Source: CBDHCC01 sp965219235 (lineage in GTDB: Bacteria > Pseudomonadota > Alphaproteobacteria > Sphingomonadales > Sphingomonadaceae). Taken from it: a stretch of 64,000 nucleotides of DNA. Below, piece by piece: positions 24,367 through 31,549 of the stretch. The first letter of the stretch is position 1. Every line of letters begins with the position of its first letter. The stretch spans positions 1,302,001 through 1,366,000 of the forward strand of contig OZ244721.1 of assembly GCA_965219235.1 (NCBI GenBank), written 5' to 3'. The notes under the pieces were generated by a model that was not told the DNA's origin, searched no databases, and worked only from the letters and a program-made list of their open reading frames with translations. The translations under genes and the position numbers were made by a program.

Positions 24367-26280
24367 GTGCCGCGAGTCTCCCGGTCGTCGGCTCCCCCTG
24401 GGCAGGCCCACGGCCCGTCGAACGGCAATCTGGTGAGCCAGCGGTTGCGGGACGGGACCGTGGTGACCCGGACATACGACGCCTTGAACCGGATGGTGTC
24501 GCGCACGGCGGGCGCGGCGGATCTGGAGCTGTATTACGCCTATGACACCGTCGGTCGGCTGGTGGCGGCGTCGGACACCGCCAACGTCTTCTGGGCCGCG
24601 GGCTACGACGCGTTGGGCCGCAAGGTGAGCGAGACGTCGTTCGGCCGCACGGTGACGAGCGCGTACGACGCGGGCGGTCGTCGGACGCGGTTCACGTGGC
24701 ACGACGGGTTCTATGTGGACTACACCTATTCGGCGACGGGCGAGATGCTGGAGGTTCGCGAGAACGGGGCGCGGTCGGGCGTGGGGGTGCTGGCGCGCTA
24801 CGCGTACGACGATCTTGGGCGCCGCGTGTCGCTGACGCGGGGCAATGGCCTGGTCACCAGCTACGCGTACGACGCGGCGTCGCGTCTGTCGGAGACGACG
24901 CAGGCGGGCGCCGGGATCGCGACCGTGTCGGGTTTCCTGTACGATCCGGCGTCGCAGATCGTCCGGCGGGGTCGCTCGAACGCGGCGTACGACTGGGCGG
25001 GCCATGCGAACGTGGACCGTCCGTACGGGGTGAACGGGTTGAACCAGCTGACCTCCTCGGGCTCGAACGAGCTCAGCCACGACGGTCGGGGCAACCTGGC
25101 GTCGGACGGGGTTCGGACGTTCGGGTACGACAGCCGCGACCAGCTGGGGAACTATCGGGGCGGCGGCCAGCCGGACTATCTGTACCACGACATGCTGGGC
25201 CGGCTGCGCCAGCTGTCGGCGGAGGGGGTGACGCTGGACTATGACGGGTCGCAGATGGTGGCGGAGTATGATTACTCCGGTCCGCTGCTGCGGCGCTACG
25301 TGCACGGGGCCGGCGTGGACGAGCCGCTGGTGTGGTACGAGGGCGCGGGGGTGGCGGACCGGCGGTTCCTGCACGCCGACGAGCGCGGGTCGATCGTGGC
25401 GATCACCGACTCGGCCGGGCGGAAGCTGGCGATCCTGACGTATGACGAATATGGCATCCCGGGGCCTGGCAACGTCCTGGCGAACGGGCAGGCGCCGCGG
25501 TTCCAGTACACGGGCCAGATGTGGATCGCGAGCCTGGGGATGTACGACTACAAGGCCCGGGTGTACTCGCCGACGCTCGGCCGGTTCCTGCAGGCGGACC
25601 CGATCGGCTATGGCGACGGGCTGAACCTGTATGGGTATGTGGGCGGGGACCCGGTCAACTTCACGGATCCGAGCGGGTTGTGCACGATACAGAATTGGTC
25701 GATGCACTGGTACACGCCAAGCGGCGAGGATCTCGGAACGATCGAGGGGAGCGGCTGGGTCGAGTTCCAGGGTTGTGAGTCCGCCTTCGCGGCTCGTCTG
25801 CCAGGAGACCGCGGAGGCGGCGGCCTTGAAGGCGGAGGAGGAGAACAGGGAACGCTGCAAAGGGGTGACGAGCCTTGCACCTTCAACCCAATGGACCAGA
25901 CTTATCAAGAACGTTTTCACGCCATGATGAGCGATCCTGACGTGTCCGCTGCAGTTAATAAAGCGCTGGCTCAACAGATAAATACCGGACTAGAACATTC
26001 TCTCTTAATCTACCAAATTGGAAACGGTTATGTCACTGGAGAGACGCTTGTTGGCAGTCCGGGCGGCACGTCCCACCTACTTCGCTATCAAATACGGTCA
26101 GGTGAGAAAAGCTACTTCGGCGTACCTCTTATGCCAGCTGCGGTGTTTCATACCCACCCGCAGACATCTCAGCCATCAGTACAGGACTTACGGCTTCTCA
26201 AGGAGGTAAAATCCTACACCACTCCCATGTCAATAATCGCATCTCCATCGGGCGTTGCCGCAGGACAAACCTGTCGATGA
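24367..26280 (+). CDS. Displaced RHS fragment with JAMM-like (HTHP) toxin tip (cassette F3)
   Basis: 637 residues; RHS2-like core starts abruptly at about 24419 (NGNLVSQRLRDGT) and runs to DPSGL near residue 435. The linker (CTIQNWSMHWYTPSGEDLG) is a relative of the RHS2 one. The tip has E near residue 541 (GLEHSLLIYQ), then VFHTHPQTSQPSVQD near 592-606 and TPMSIIASPSG: the E...HxH...S..D order of JAB/JAMM metalloproteases, also seen in DUF4329-type toxin tips. Likely a metal-dependent peptidase or deamidase-like effector. No signal peptide, so presumably silent. Confidence 0.72.
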   Translation: MPRVSRSSAPPGQAHGPSNGNLVSQRLRDGTVVTRTYDALNRMVSRTAGAADLELYYAYDTVGRLVAASDTANVFWAAGYDALGRKVSETSFGRTVTSAYDAGGRRTRFTWHDGFYVDYTYSATGEMLEVRENGARSGVGVLARYAYDDLGRRVSLTRGNGLVTSYAYDAASRLSETTQAGAGIATVSGFLYDPASQIVRRGRSNAAYDWAGHANVDRPYGVNGLNQLTSSGSNELSHDGRGNLASDGVRTFGYDSRDQLGNYRGGGQPDYLYHDMLGRLRQLSAEGVTLDYDGSQMVAEYDYSGPLLRRYVHGAGVDEPLVWYEGAGVADRRFLHADERGSIVAITDSAGRKLAILTYDEYGIPGPGNVLANGQAPRFQYTGQMWIASLGMYDYKARVYSPTLGRFLQADPIGYGDGLNLYGYVGGDPVNFTDPSGLCTIQNWSMHWYTPSGEDLGTIEGSGWVEFQGCESAFAARLPGDRGGGGLEGGGGEQGTLQRGDEPCTFNPMDQTYQERFHAMMSDPDVSAAVNKALAQQINTGLEHSLLIYQIGNGYVTGETLVGSPGGTSHLLRYQIRSGEKSYFGVPLMPAAVFHTHPQTSQPSVQDLRLLKEVKSYTTPMSIIASPSGVAAGQTCR

Positions 26281-26777
26281 GAAGACTTTCTTTCCAGCCA
26301 TTTCCTCGAAAATTGAAAACAGTCTTTTTGTGGGTAGTCACGTCTATGCAGCTAATCGTACTGTCTTCGTGCTCAGATAAAACAAATGACCTTAGCAACT
26401 GCTACGTGATTATGGATGGCAGAAGCTTTTTTGAAGGTAACATTGGGTGTCTCTCAAAACTTCCACAAAGAAAAGTTAAAGGATACTGGTTATCCTCATA
26501 TGAGTCATCGTATTTCTACTGGACTCTTGATGATGCGCGTCTATCCCACGAGTCTGCTTCGGCTTGGCTTTCATTCAACCCTGCAAGTACCCCCGGCTTG
26601 ATGGCATTAATTAGCCCTAAAAAGTCGAAGTTATATAGTATTACATTCATTGGGTCATATTCAGATAAGCCTGGGTTGTACGGACCGAACGAGGCAAAGT
26701 CTGCGGTGTTTGTCCAAGAGGTACTAAAATTGCAAGAGATCCCTCAAGGGCGGGCGTCAACGCGCTCAACCAGGTGA
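26277..26777 (+). CDS. Lipoprotein, putative immunity to cassette F3, 3' end fused into rhs core
   Basis: 166 residues with ATGA overlap to F3. N-terminal basic stretch and hydrophobic helix ending in lipobox-like VLSSCS, then a low-GC alpha/beta domain (NCYVIMDGRSFFEG, SYESSYFYWTLDDARL). The last residues (GRASTRSTR) are already rhs core sequence read out of frame: recombination at about 26752 has cut the native end and supplied a new stop, so the protein may be a few residues short or altered. Confidence 0.65.
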   Translation: MRRLSFQPFPRKLKTVFLWVVTSMQLIVLSSCSDKTNDLSNCYVIMDGRSFFEGNIGCLSKLPQRKVKGYWLSSYESSYFYWTLDDARLSHESASAWLSFNPASTPGLMALISPKKSKLYSITFIGSYSDKPGLYGPNEAKSAVFVQEVLKLQEIPQGRASTRSTR

Positions 26778-28012
26778 CGGGCGTGGGGACGCGGTCGTTC
26801 GCTTATGACGGTCGCGGCAATCTCGTGTCGGATGGCGAAAAGAGCTTCGTCTACAACAGACGCAACCAGCTCGGCGGCTACACGGGCGGGAACCTGTACC
26901 ACGACATGCTGGGCCGGCTGCGCCAGCTGTCGGCGGAGGGGGTGACGCTGGACTATGACGGGTCGCAGATGGTGGCGGAGTATGATTACTCCGGTCCGCT
27001 GCTGCGGCGCTACGTGCACGGGGCCGGCGTGGACGAGCCGCTGGTGTGGTACGAGGGCGCGGGGGTGGCGGACCGGCGGTTCCTGCACGCCGACGAGCGC
27101 GGGTCGATCGTGGCGATCACCGACTCGGCCGGCCGGAAGCTGGCGATCCTGACGTATGACGAATATGGCATCCCGGGGCCTGGCAACGTCCTGGCGAACG
27201 GCCGGGCGCCGCGGTTCCAGTACACGGGCCAGATGTGGATCGCGAGCCTGGGGATGTACGACTACAAGGCGCGCATCTACTCGCCGACCTTGGGCCGGTT
27301 CCTGCAAGCGGACCCGATCGGCTATGGCGACGGGCTGAATCTCTACGCCTATGTGGGTGGAGATCCGGTCAACTTCGTGGATCCCTTCGGCCTTGAGGAG
27401 CAATCGCCAGGGATCGTCATCACCGCCATCGGCTGTCCGGCAGGCGATGTGAGGGTCAATAATGGATGCTTCAGCCTCTCCGCCGCGCAGATCGCGCTAC
27501 GTGATTACAGCCTGGTCGCCGACTCGATCGTCGTTTCAGGAAAACCGAATAAGAGGAAGAGACGGGCGCGGCAAAATAACAATAATTGCGCTGCTCATCG
27601 AATTCTAGGTGCTCTTGGTAAAATTAACGGCAGTCCCAACACAGCGCTGGGATTGCTTGCAGCCGGAGCGTCCTATGTCGCTGGCAAGATTGCGGGAACA
27701 AATCCTTCGTTTCAGATTGGTAACAATGCCATTCAGTTGACGAACTCTCCCCTCAATATAAATAATAGAGCGTACACCTTGGGGAATGTGCAGGTGTATG
27801 GAGTGGGCGATGGTCCAGGCAGAAGTCAGCAGTCGTATACTGGTGCGATCGTTAATATTGGTGCGCACGAAAGCGGACACAGCAATCAGTCCCAGATACT
27901 TGGACTTCTATACCTTCCAGCAGAAGCCATCGGTAGTCTGTTCGGCGACAAAAATCCGTTGGAAGTTGGAGCAGATAAATTTGCACTGGGGCAATCATGC
28001 AGCGGGTTTTGA
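26774..28012 (+). CDS. Displaced RHS fragment with HExxH metallopeptidase-like tip (cassette F4)
   Basis: 412 residues from GTG 26774. The core is a chimera: the first part (GVGTRSFAYDGRGNLVSDGE, GGYTGGNLY) follows RHS1, then from about 26900 (YHDMLGRLRQLSAEG) it follows RHS2, and the post-core linker (LEEQSPGIVITAIG ... KPNKRKRRA) is again that of RHS1. The tip has HESGH at about 365-369 followed by QSQILGLLYLPAEAIGS and NPLEVGADKFA: HExxH with a downstream Glu, the layout of a zinc peptidase-like domain common at the end of surface and toxin proteins. Confidence 0.75.
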   Translation: MTGVGTRSFAYDGRGNLVSDGEKSFVYNRRNQLGGYTGGNLYHDMLGRLRQLSAEGVTLDYDGSQMVAEYDYSGPLLRRYVHGAGVDEPLVWYEGAGVADRRFLHADERGSIVAITDSAGRKLAILTYDEYGIPGPGNVLANGRAPRFQYTGQMWIASLGMYDYKARIYSPTLGRFLQADPIGYGDGLNLYAYVGGDPVNFVDPFGLEEQSPGIVITAIGCPAGDVRVNNGCFSLSAAQIALRDYSLVADSIVVSGKPNKRKRRARQNNNNCAAHRILGALGKINGSPNTALGLLAAGASYVAGKIAGTNPSFQIGNNAIQLTNSPLNINNRAYTLGNVQVYGVGDGPGRSQQSYTGAIVNIGAHESGHSNQSQILGLLYLPAEAIGSLFGDKNPLEVGADKFALGQSCSGF

Positions 28013-28317
28013 TCAGATTATTTTTGATGGCGAGCATAGCATTTGCTGTTGTTGCATGTGCTAAGTTCCCGTCTTCTGTGCAGAATGAAGTAGGACAAAA
28101 AGTCTGGATATCAGTGAGATACAGCAATGGCATAAATACAGCATACGGATACTTAGAAAATGGCAATGGAGTTGATTTGCGTGGCAAAATAGATGACATT
28201 GTTGCGATCGATTACAAATATGATGGGAAGATATGTCACATTGAAGGAGACGATGCTCGACGAGTTGCCTTCAAAGATCAGCGCAACGCGGCGGCGGTGG
28301 CTCTGAAAGGGTGTTGA
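27997..28317 (+). CDS. Lipoprotein, putative immunity to cassette F4
   Basis: 106 residues overlapping the F4 end by 16 bp. Signal with lipobox (LFLMASIAFAVVAC), then a small beta-rich domain (QKVWISVRYSNGI, YGYLENGNGVDLRG, CHIEGDDARR). A-T rich compared with the core. A periplasm-facing lipoprotein paired with a metallopeptidase-like tip. Confidence 0.68.
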   Translation: MQRVLIRLFLMASIAFAVVACAKFPSSVQNEVGQKVWISVRYSNGINTAYGYLENGNGVDLRGKIDDIVAIDYKYDGKICHIEGDDARRVAFKDQRNAAAVALKGC

Positions 28318-28372
28318 GGGGAGATAAATTTGTCAGCATCACGTTTGTTTGAGGACGATGAGCGAATAGCAA

Positions 28373-28500
28373 GATAAAGGGACCGGCTCCCCTGCGGGTT
28401 AACCTGTTGTCTGCACATCGGAATTTAGAGAGACAAGCGGCGCTGTCAGCGAGACTGACGGTGCCGTTCTTTGTGTCAGGGCGTTGAGGTTGCGAGCGAA
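28373..28500 (+). repeat. Inter-cassette hairpin repeat, copy 3 (diverged)
   Basis: Starts about 55 bp after the F4 immunity gene with GATAAAGGGACCGGCTCCCC and keeps TTGTCTGCACATCG. The stem is GGCGCTGTCA / TGACGGTGCC: compared with copy 2 the two changes on the left arm turn A-T and C-G pairs into G-T and T-G wobble pairs, so the hairpin survives if transcribed. The core of cassette F5 begins about 60 bp later. Confidence 0.7.
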
Positions 28501-29884
28501 AATCCGGTGCCGGATATCTCGCGAGGGAAATCCGGCGATCGAGGGCTGGCAGGCGCGCGTGTCGGGTTTCCTGTACGATCCGGCGTCGCAGATCGTCCGG
28601 CGGGGTCGCTCGAACGCGGCGTACGACTGGGCGGGCCATGCGAACGTGGACCGTCCGTACGGGGTGAACGGGTTGAACCAGCTGACCTCCTCGGGCTCGA
28701 ACGAGCTCAGCCACGACGGCCGGGGCAACCTGGCGTCGGACGGGGTTCGGACGTTCGGGTACGACAGCCGCGACCAGCTGGGGAACTATCGGGGCGGCGG
28801 CCAGCCGGACTATCTGTACCACGACATGCTGGGCCGGCTGCGCCAGCTGTCGGCGGAGGGGGTGACGCTGGACTATGACGGGTCGCAGATGGTGGCGGAG
28901 TATGATTACTCCGGTCCGCTGCTGCGGCGCTACGTGCACGGGGCCGGCGTGGACGAGCCGCTGGTGTGGTACGAGGGCGCGGGGGTGGCGGACCGGCGGT
29001 TCCTGCACGCCGACGAGCGCGGGTCGATCGTGGCGATCACCGACTCGGCCGGGCGGAAGCTGGCGATCCTGACGTATGACGAATATGGCATCCCGGGGCC
29101 TGGCAACGTCCTGGCGAACGGGCAGGCGCCGCGGTTCCAGTACACGGGTCAGATGTGGATCGCGAGCCTGGGGATGTACGACTACAAGGCGCGCATCTAC
29201 TCGCCGACCTTGGGCCGGTTCCTGCAGGCGGACCCGATCGGCTATGGCGACGGGCTGAACCTGTATGGGTATGTGGGTGGGGACCCGGTGAACTTTACCG
29301 ATCCGAGCGGGCTGGCGGAGTGGATCTTCGAGCCGGCTCCGGCGCCGATGCCGGAGATCGTGATCACCGGCACCCGCCCGGACGACAGCGGACCGGGCAT
29401 CGTGATCACCGCGCAAGCGAAAGGCTGCGGCTTTTTCTGCCGGGTCGGTCGTGCGATAGGAGGAGCTGCCCGGAGGGTGAAACGGTTCGTACTGCCGAAG
29501 CCGCAAAATGTTCAGTCTAAAGTTAAGAGGTACGTGTGCTCTAAACTAAGCGGTACCGGATACGACATTCAGAAGGCATTTGCTGAGGTTAACGCGGAAA
29601 GAAAGGCACGAGATGCGAACGGCGCTAGGAGCAATTGGGACCAGACGCCATACCGCGAAGCGGAGAATCTACTTTACGCTGCTGGGTGGGAGAACATGGC
29701 TGACATACCTCTTTCTAGGACACTAAACTTTGGCCGGCTGATGATCGTTGCTCATCAGGTGACAAAGCCTCTCAGGTCGGGAACAACGTTGTTTTCCTCC
29801 AGTGCGCTAGTGGCGGGACTCGTCGGATACGACCTTTACGGATCAAGCCCCAGTGATTTGAAGAAGATTTGTAATGGTCAATAA
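28484..29884 (+). CDS. Displaced RHS fragment plus toxin tip (cassette F5)
   Basis: 466 residues; RHS2-like core from about 28558 (VSGFLYDPASQIVRRG) to DPSGLAEW near residue 280. The linker with EIVITGTRPDD and GIVITAQAKGCGFFC is shared with cassette F0 at 501-1112 up to PKPQNV. The tip is helical and polar (GYDIQKAFAEVNAERKARDA, YREAENLLYAAGWENMADI) and ends with a hydrophobic stretch (LFSSSALVAGLVGYDLYG). Not recognised. No signal peptide. Confidence 0.72.
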   Translation: MRLRAKIRCRISREGNPAIEGWQARVSGFLYDPASQIVRRGRSNAAYDWAGHANVDRPYGVNGLNQLTSSGSNELSHDGRGNLASDGVRTFGYDSRDQLGNYRGGGQPDYLYHDMLGRLRQLSAEGVTLDYDGSQMVAEYDYSGPLLRRYVHGAGVDEPLVWYEGAGVADRRFLHADERGSIVAITDSAGRKLAILTYDEYGIPGPGNVLANGQAPRFQYTGQMWIASLGMYDYKARIYSPTLGRFLQADPIGYGDGLNLYGYVGGDPVNFTDPSGLAEWIFEPAPAPMPEIVITGTRPDDSGPGIVITAQAKGCGFFCRVGRAIGGAARRVKRFVLPKPQNVQSKVKRYVCSKLSGTGYDIQKAFAEVNAERKARDANGARSNWDQTPYREAENLLYAAGWENMADIPLSRTLNFGRLMIVAHQVTKPLRSGTTLFSSSALVAGLVGYDLYGSSPSDLKKICNGQ

Positions 29885-30287
29885 TGCTGCCAGAACGACT
29901 CGCCATAAGGCTGTTGTTGTCCTATTCATGATGACATTGGCTGCGATCGCGGCAATCAACATTGAATCTCTTCCATCCACAAATCTAGTATCTTCCGTTC
30001 GTGTTTCAGTGTCCTTGCTCTTGATGGCTGGCCTTGCAAGTCTGAAGTGGGAGGTTAGGGTTATACGACTGTTAGGATGGTTAGGGATCCTGGGTTTCTT
30101 CGTCTGCCTCGTAGCCATTTCCATTCCTGGCGAGGATTATACGTTTGGTGGTCCGAACGGACCGACTCTCAACGCCCCCCGCCATGTAAACCCCGCATAC
30201 ATAACTACACGTCTGTTTCTCCTAATCCTGATCGGGAGTTTGCTCGCGTGGTCTTTCCGAAATGTGCGTCCTAGCGCGGTCAAATAA
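29874..30287 (+). CDS. Multipass membrane protein, putative immunity to cassette F5
   Basis: 137 residues overlapping the end of F5 by 11 bp. Four hydrophobic segments (VVVLFMMTLAAIAAI, VSVSLLLMAGLASL, LLGWLGILGFFVCLVAI, LFLLILIGSLLAWSF). No known family recognised. Last complete toxin/immunity pair of the island. Confidence 0.65.
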   Translation: MVNNAARTTRHKAVVVLFMMTLAAIAAINIESLPSTNLVSSVRVSVSLLLMAGLASLKWEVRVIRLLGWLGILGFFVCLVAISIPGEDYTFGGPNGPTLNAPRHVNPAYITTRLFLLILIGSLLAWSFRNVRPSAVK

Positions 30288-30426
30288 GATGCTCGTTCTG
30301 CATCTTCGCCGCAAAGTGAGAAGAAGCTCTCGCAGTGCATGATCGGTTTCCTTGGCTTGCAGGGCTACAACACCAACGGGCTTGGAGATGTCACCTTCTA
30401 TAGTGGTAGTCTGACAGCTCAGTCCG

Positions 30427-30583
30427 GGCGTACGACGCGTACGGGCGCCTGGTGGACCAGGCGGTCTACGGCAAGGGCATCGTTGCGGTGTCGCGCGAGC
30501 AGTATTCCTACACGGCGGACGGTCTGCTGGACTGCGCGGCGGTGCGCATGAACCCGGCCGCGTACGGTGGGCTGCCGGCGTCC
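30427..30583 (+). pseudogene. rhs core remnant
   Basis: About 155 bp nearly identical to RHS2 18647-18800 (YDAYGRLVDQAVYGKGIVAV, DGLLDCAAVRMNPAAYG). Neither core end nor tip remain. It marks the right end of the rhs island. The stretch 30288-30426 in front has no recognisable gene. Confidence 0.8.
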
Positions 30584-30591
30584 TCGTCGTT

Positions 30592-30813
30592 CATGCCGAC
30601 GACGATCGCAATGTACCCATCCAGCAATCCACCTAGCTGATCCAGGATCTAAAGGCGCACGGCGTCCCGCACGAGGAGCTGCTTTTGCCCAACGAGGTCC
30701 ACGACCTTACCCGCTATGGCTCGTGGCTGGAACTGTTCGGTGCGACCGATGAATATCTGGAGCGCTATCTGGAAGAGCGCGCTCCGACTGTCTCAAGAAA
30801 CGGGACTCGCTGA
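30592..30813 (+). pseudogene. C-terminal remnant of an S9 prolyl-oligopeptidase-type gene
   Basis: One frame reads HADDDRNVPIQQST, a TAG stop, LIQDLKAHGVPHEELLLPNE and VHDLTRYGSWLELF: the end of an S9 peptidase, with the catalytic Asp region (H-x-D-D-x-R-N-V-P) and the catalytic His (E-V-H-D). The in-frame TAG and the loss of everything upstream make it a pseudogene, cut exactly where the rhs remnant ends. The island probably inserted in or deleted into this gene. Confidence 0.7.
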
Positions 30814-30960
30814 AGTTCTTGAGGACATTTAGCTGTTTAGTCCCGAGCTCTGATGGTGCGTCATCATGGAAGGAGGCATCGTGGGCCAGGTTTTCCATGG
30901 GAACGCCAGAACGACAGAGGTCCCCGGATCAAGTCCGGGGCAGGCTAGAGCACTTTCGGG

Positions 30961-31405
30961 TTACTCGAACACATAACCGGAGCTCTGGAGAGAGTTGCGG
31001 CATTCGGTTGGGGTGAACGCGCCGAGCAGGTTGCCGATGGTGTTCCAGATGAACTCGCGCGCGGCCAGCAGCGCCTCGACGTCGTTGTTGAAGGCGACGT
31101 CCGCCACGCCGGACTTGGTGGTGTGGGTGACGGCCCCGCCCAGCTCCTCCTGCGTCACGACCTCGTTGGTGACGGTCTTCACCACGTCGGGGCCGGTCAC
31201 GAACATGTAGGAGCTGTCCTTCACCATGAAGATGAAGTCCGTCATCGCCGGCGAATAGACCGCCCCGCCCGCGCACGGCCCCATGATGAGGCTGAGTTGC
31301 GGCACCACGCCGGACGCCAGCACGTTGCGCTGGAACACCTCGGCATAGCCGCCGAGCGACGCCACCCCCTCCTGGATGCGCGCGCCGGCTTCGGAGAAGC
31401 CGTAG
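30961..31405 (-). pseudogene. Internal fragment of a propionyl-CoA carboxylase beta-type gene
   Basis: Encodes [79 protein letters not shown]: the central carboxyltransferase region of PccB/acyl-CoA carboxylase beta chains. Both ends are missing; upstream it is cut at the palindromic repeat 31431-31547, and after LLAAREF the sequence no longer fits the family. A full gene is around 510 codons, this is about 150. Between it and the S9 remnant lies only CCCCGGA-TCAAG-TCCGGGG, a small inverted repeat at 30922-30940. Confidence 0.8.
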
Positions 31406-31430
31406 GCGCGGCGACAAGGTCCAGACAAGG

Positions 31431-31547
31431 TCCTCCCCAAGCTTGTCTTGGGAGGGGGACCGCCGCCGCAGGCGGTGGTGGAGGGGTCTGGCGCCGAACC
31501 CCTCCACCATGCCGCTGCGCATCATGGTCCCCCTCCCCGAGGGAGGA
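31431..31547. repeat. Palindromic GGAGGGGGAC repeat, copy 1
   Basis: Inverted-repeat element of about 117 bp: TCCTCCCC ... GGGAGGGGGACC ... GGTGGAGGGG ... CCCCTCCACC ... GGTCCCCCTCCCC ... GGAGGA. Same family as 44583-44704 and 53135-53289. Sits at the truncated edge of the pccB fragment. Confidence 0.75.
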
Positions 31548-31549
31548 AT

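Noticed and set aside
1..28500. Integron-like array, because cassettes are separated by a hairpin repeat
   Set aside because: No integron integrase seen, no attC core (GTTRRRY) pairs, and cassettes share long rhs core homology, which points to homologous recombination.
21316..30287. All rhs fragments being an assembly artefact of one gene
   Set aside because: Each fragment has a different tip, immunity gene and junction point, and cores differ by scattered substitutions.
30961..31440. A functional small carboxylase-like gene
   Set aside because: Both ends of the carboxyltransferase domain are missing and no start or ribosome site fits.
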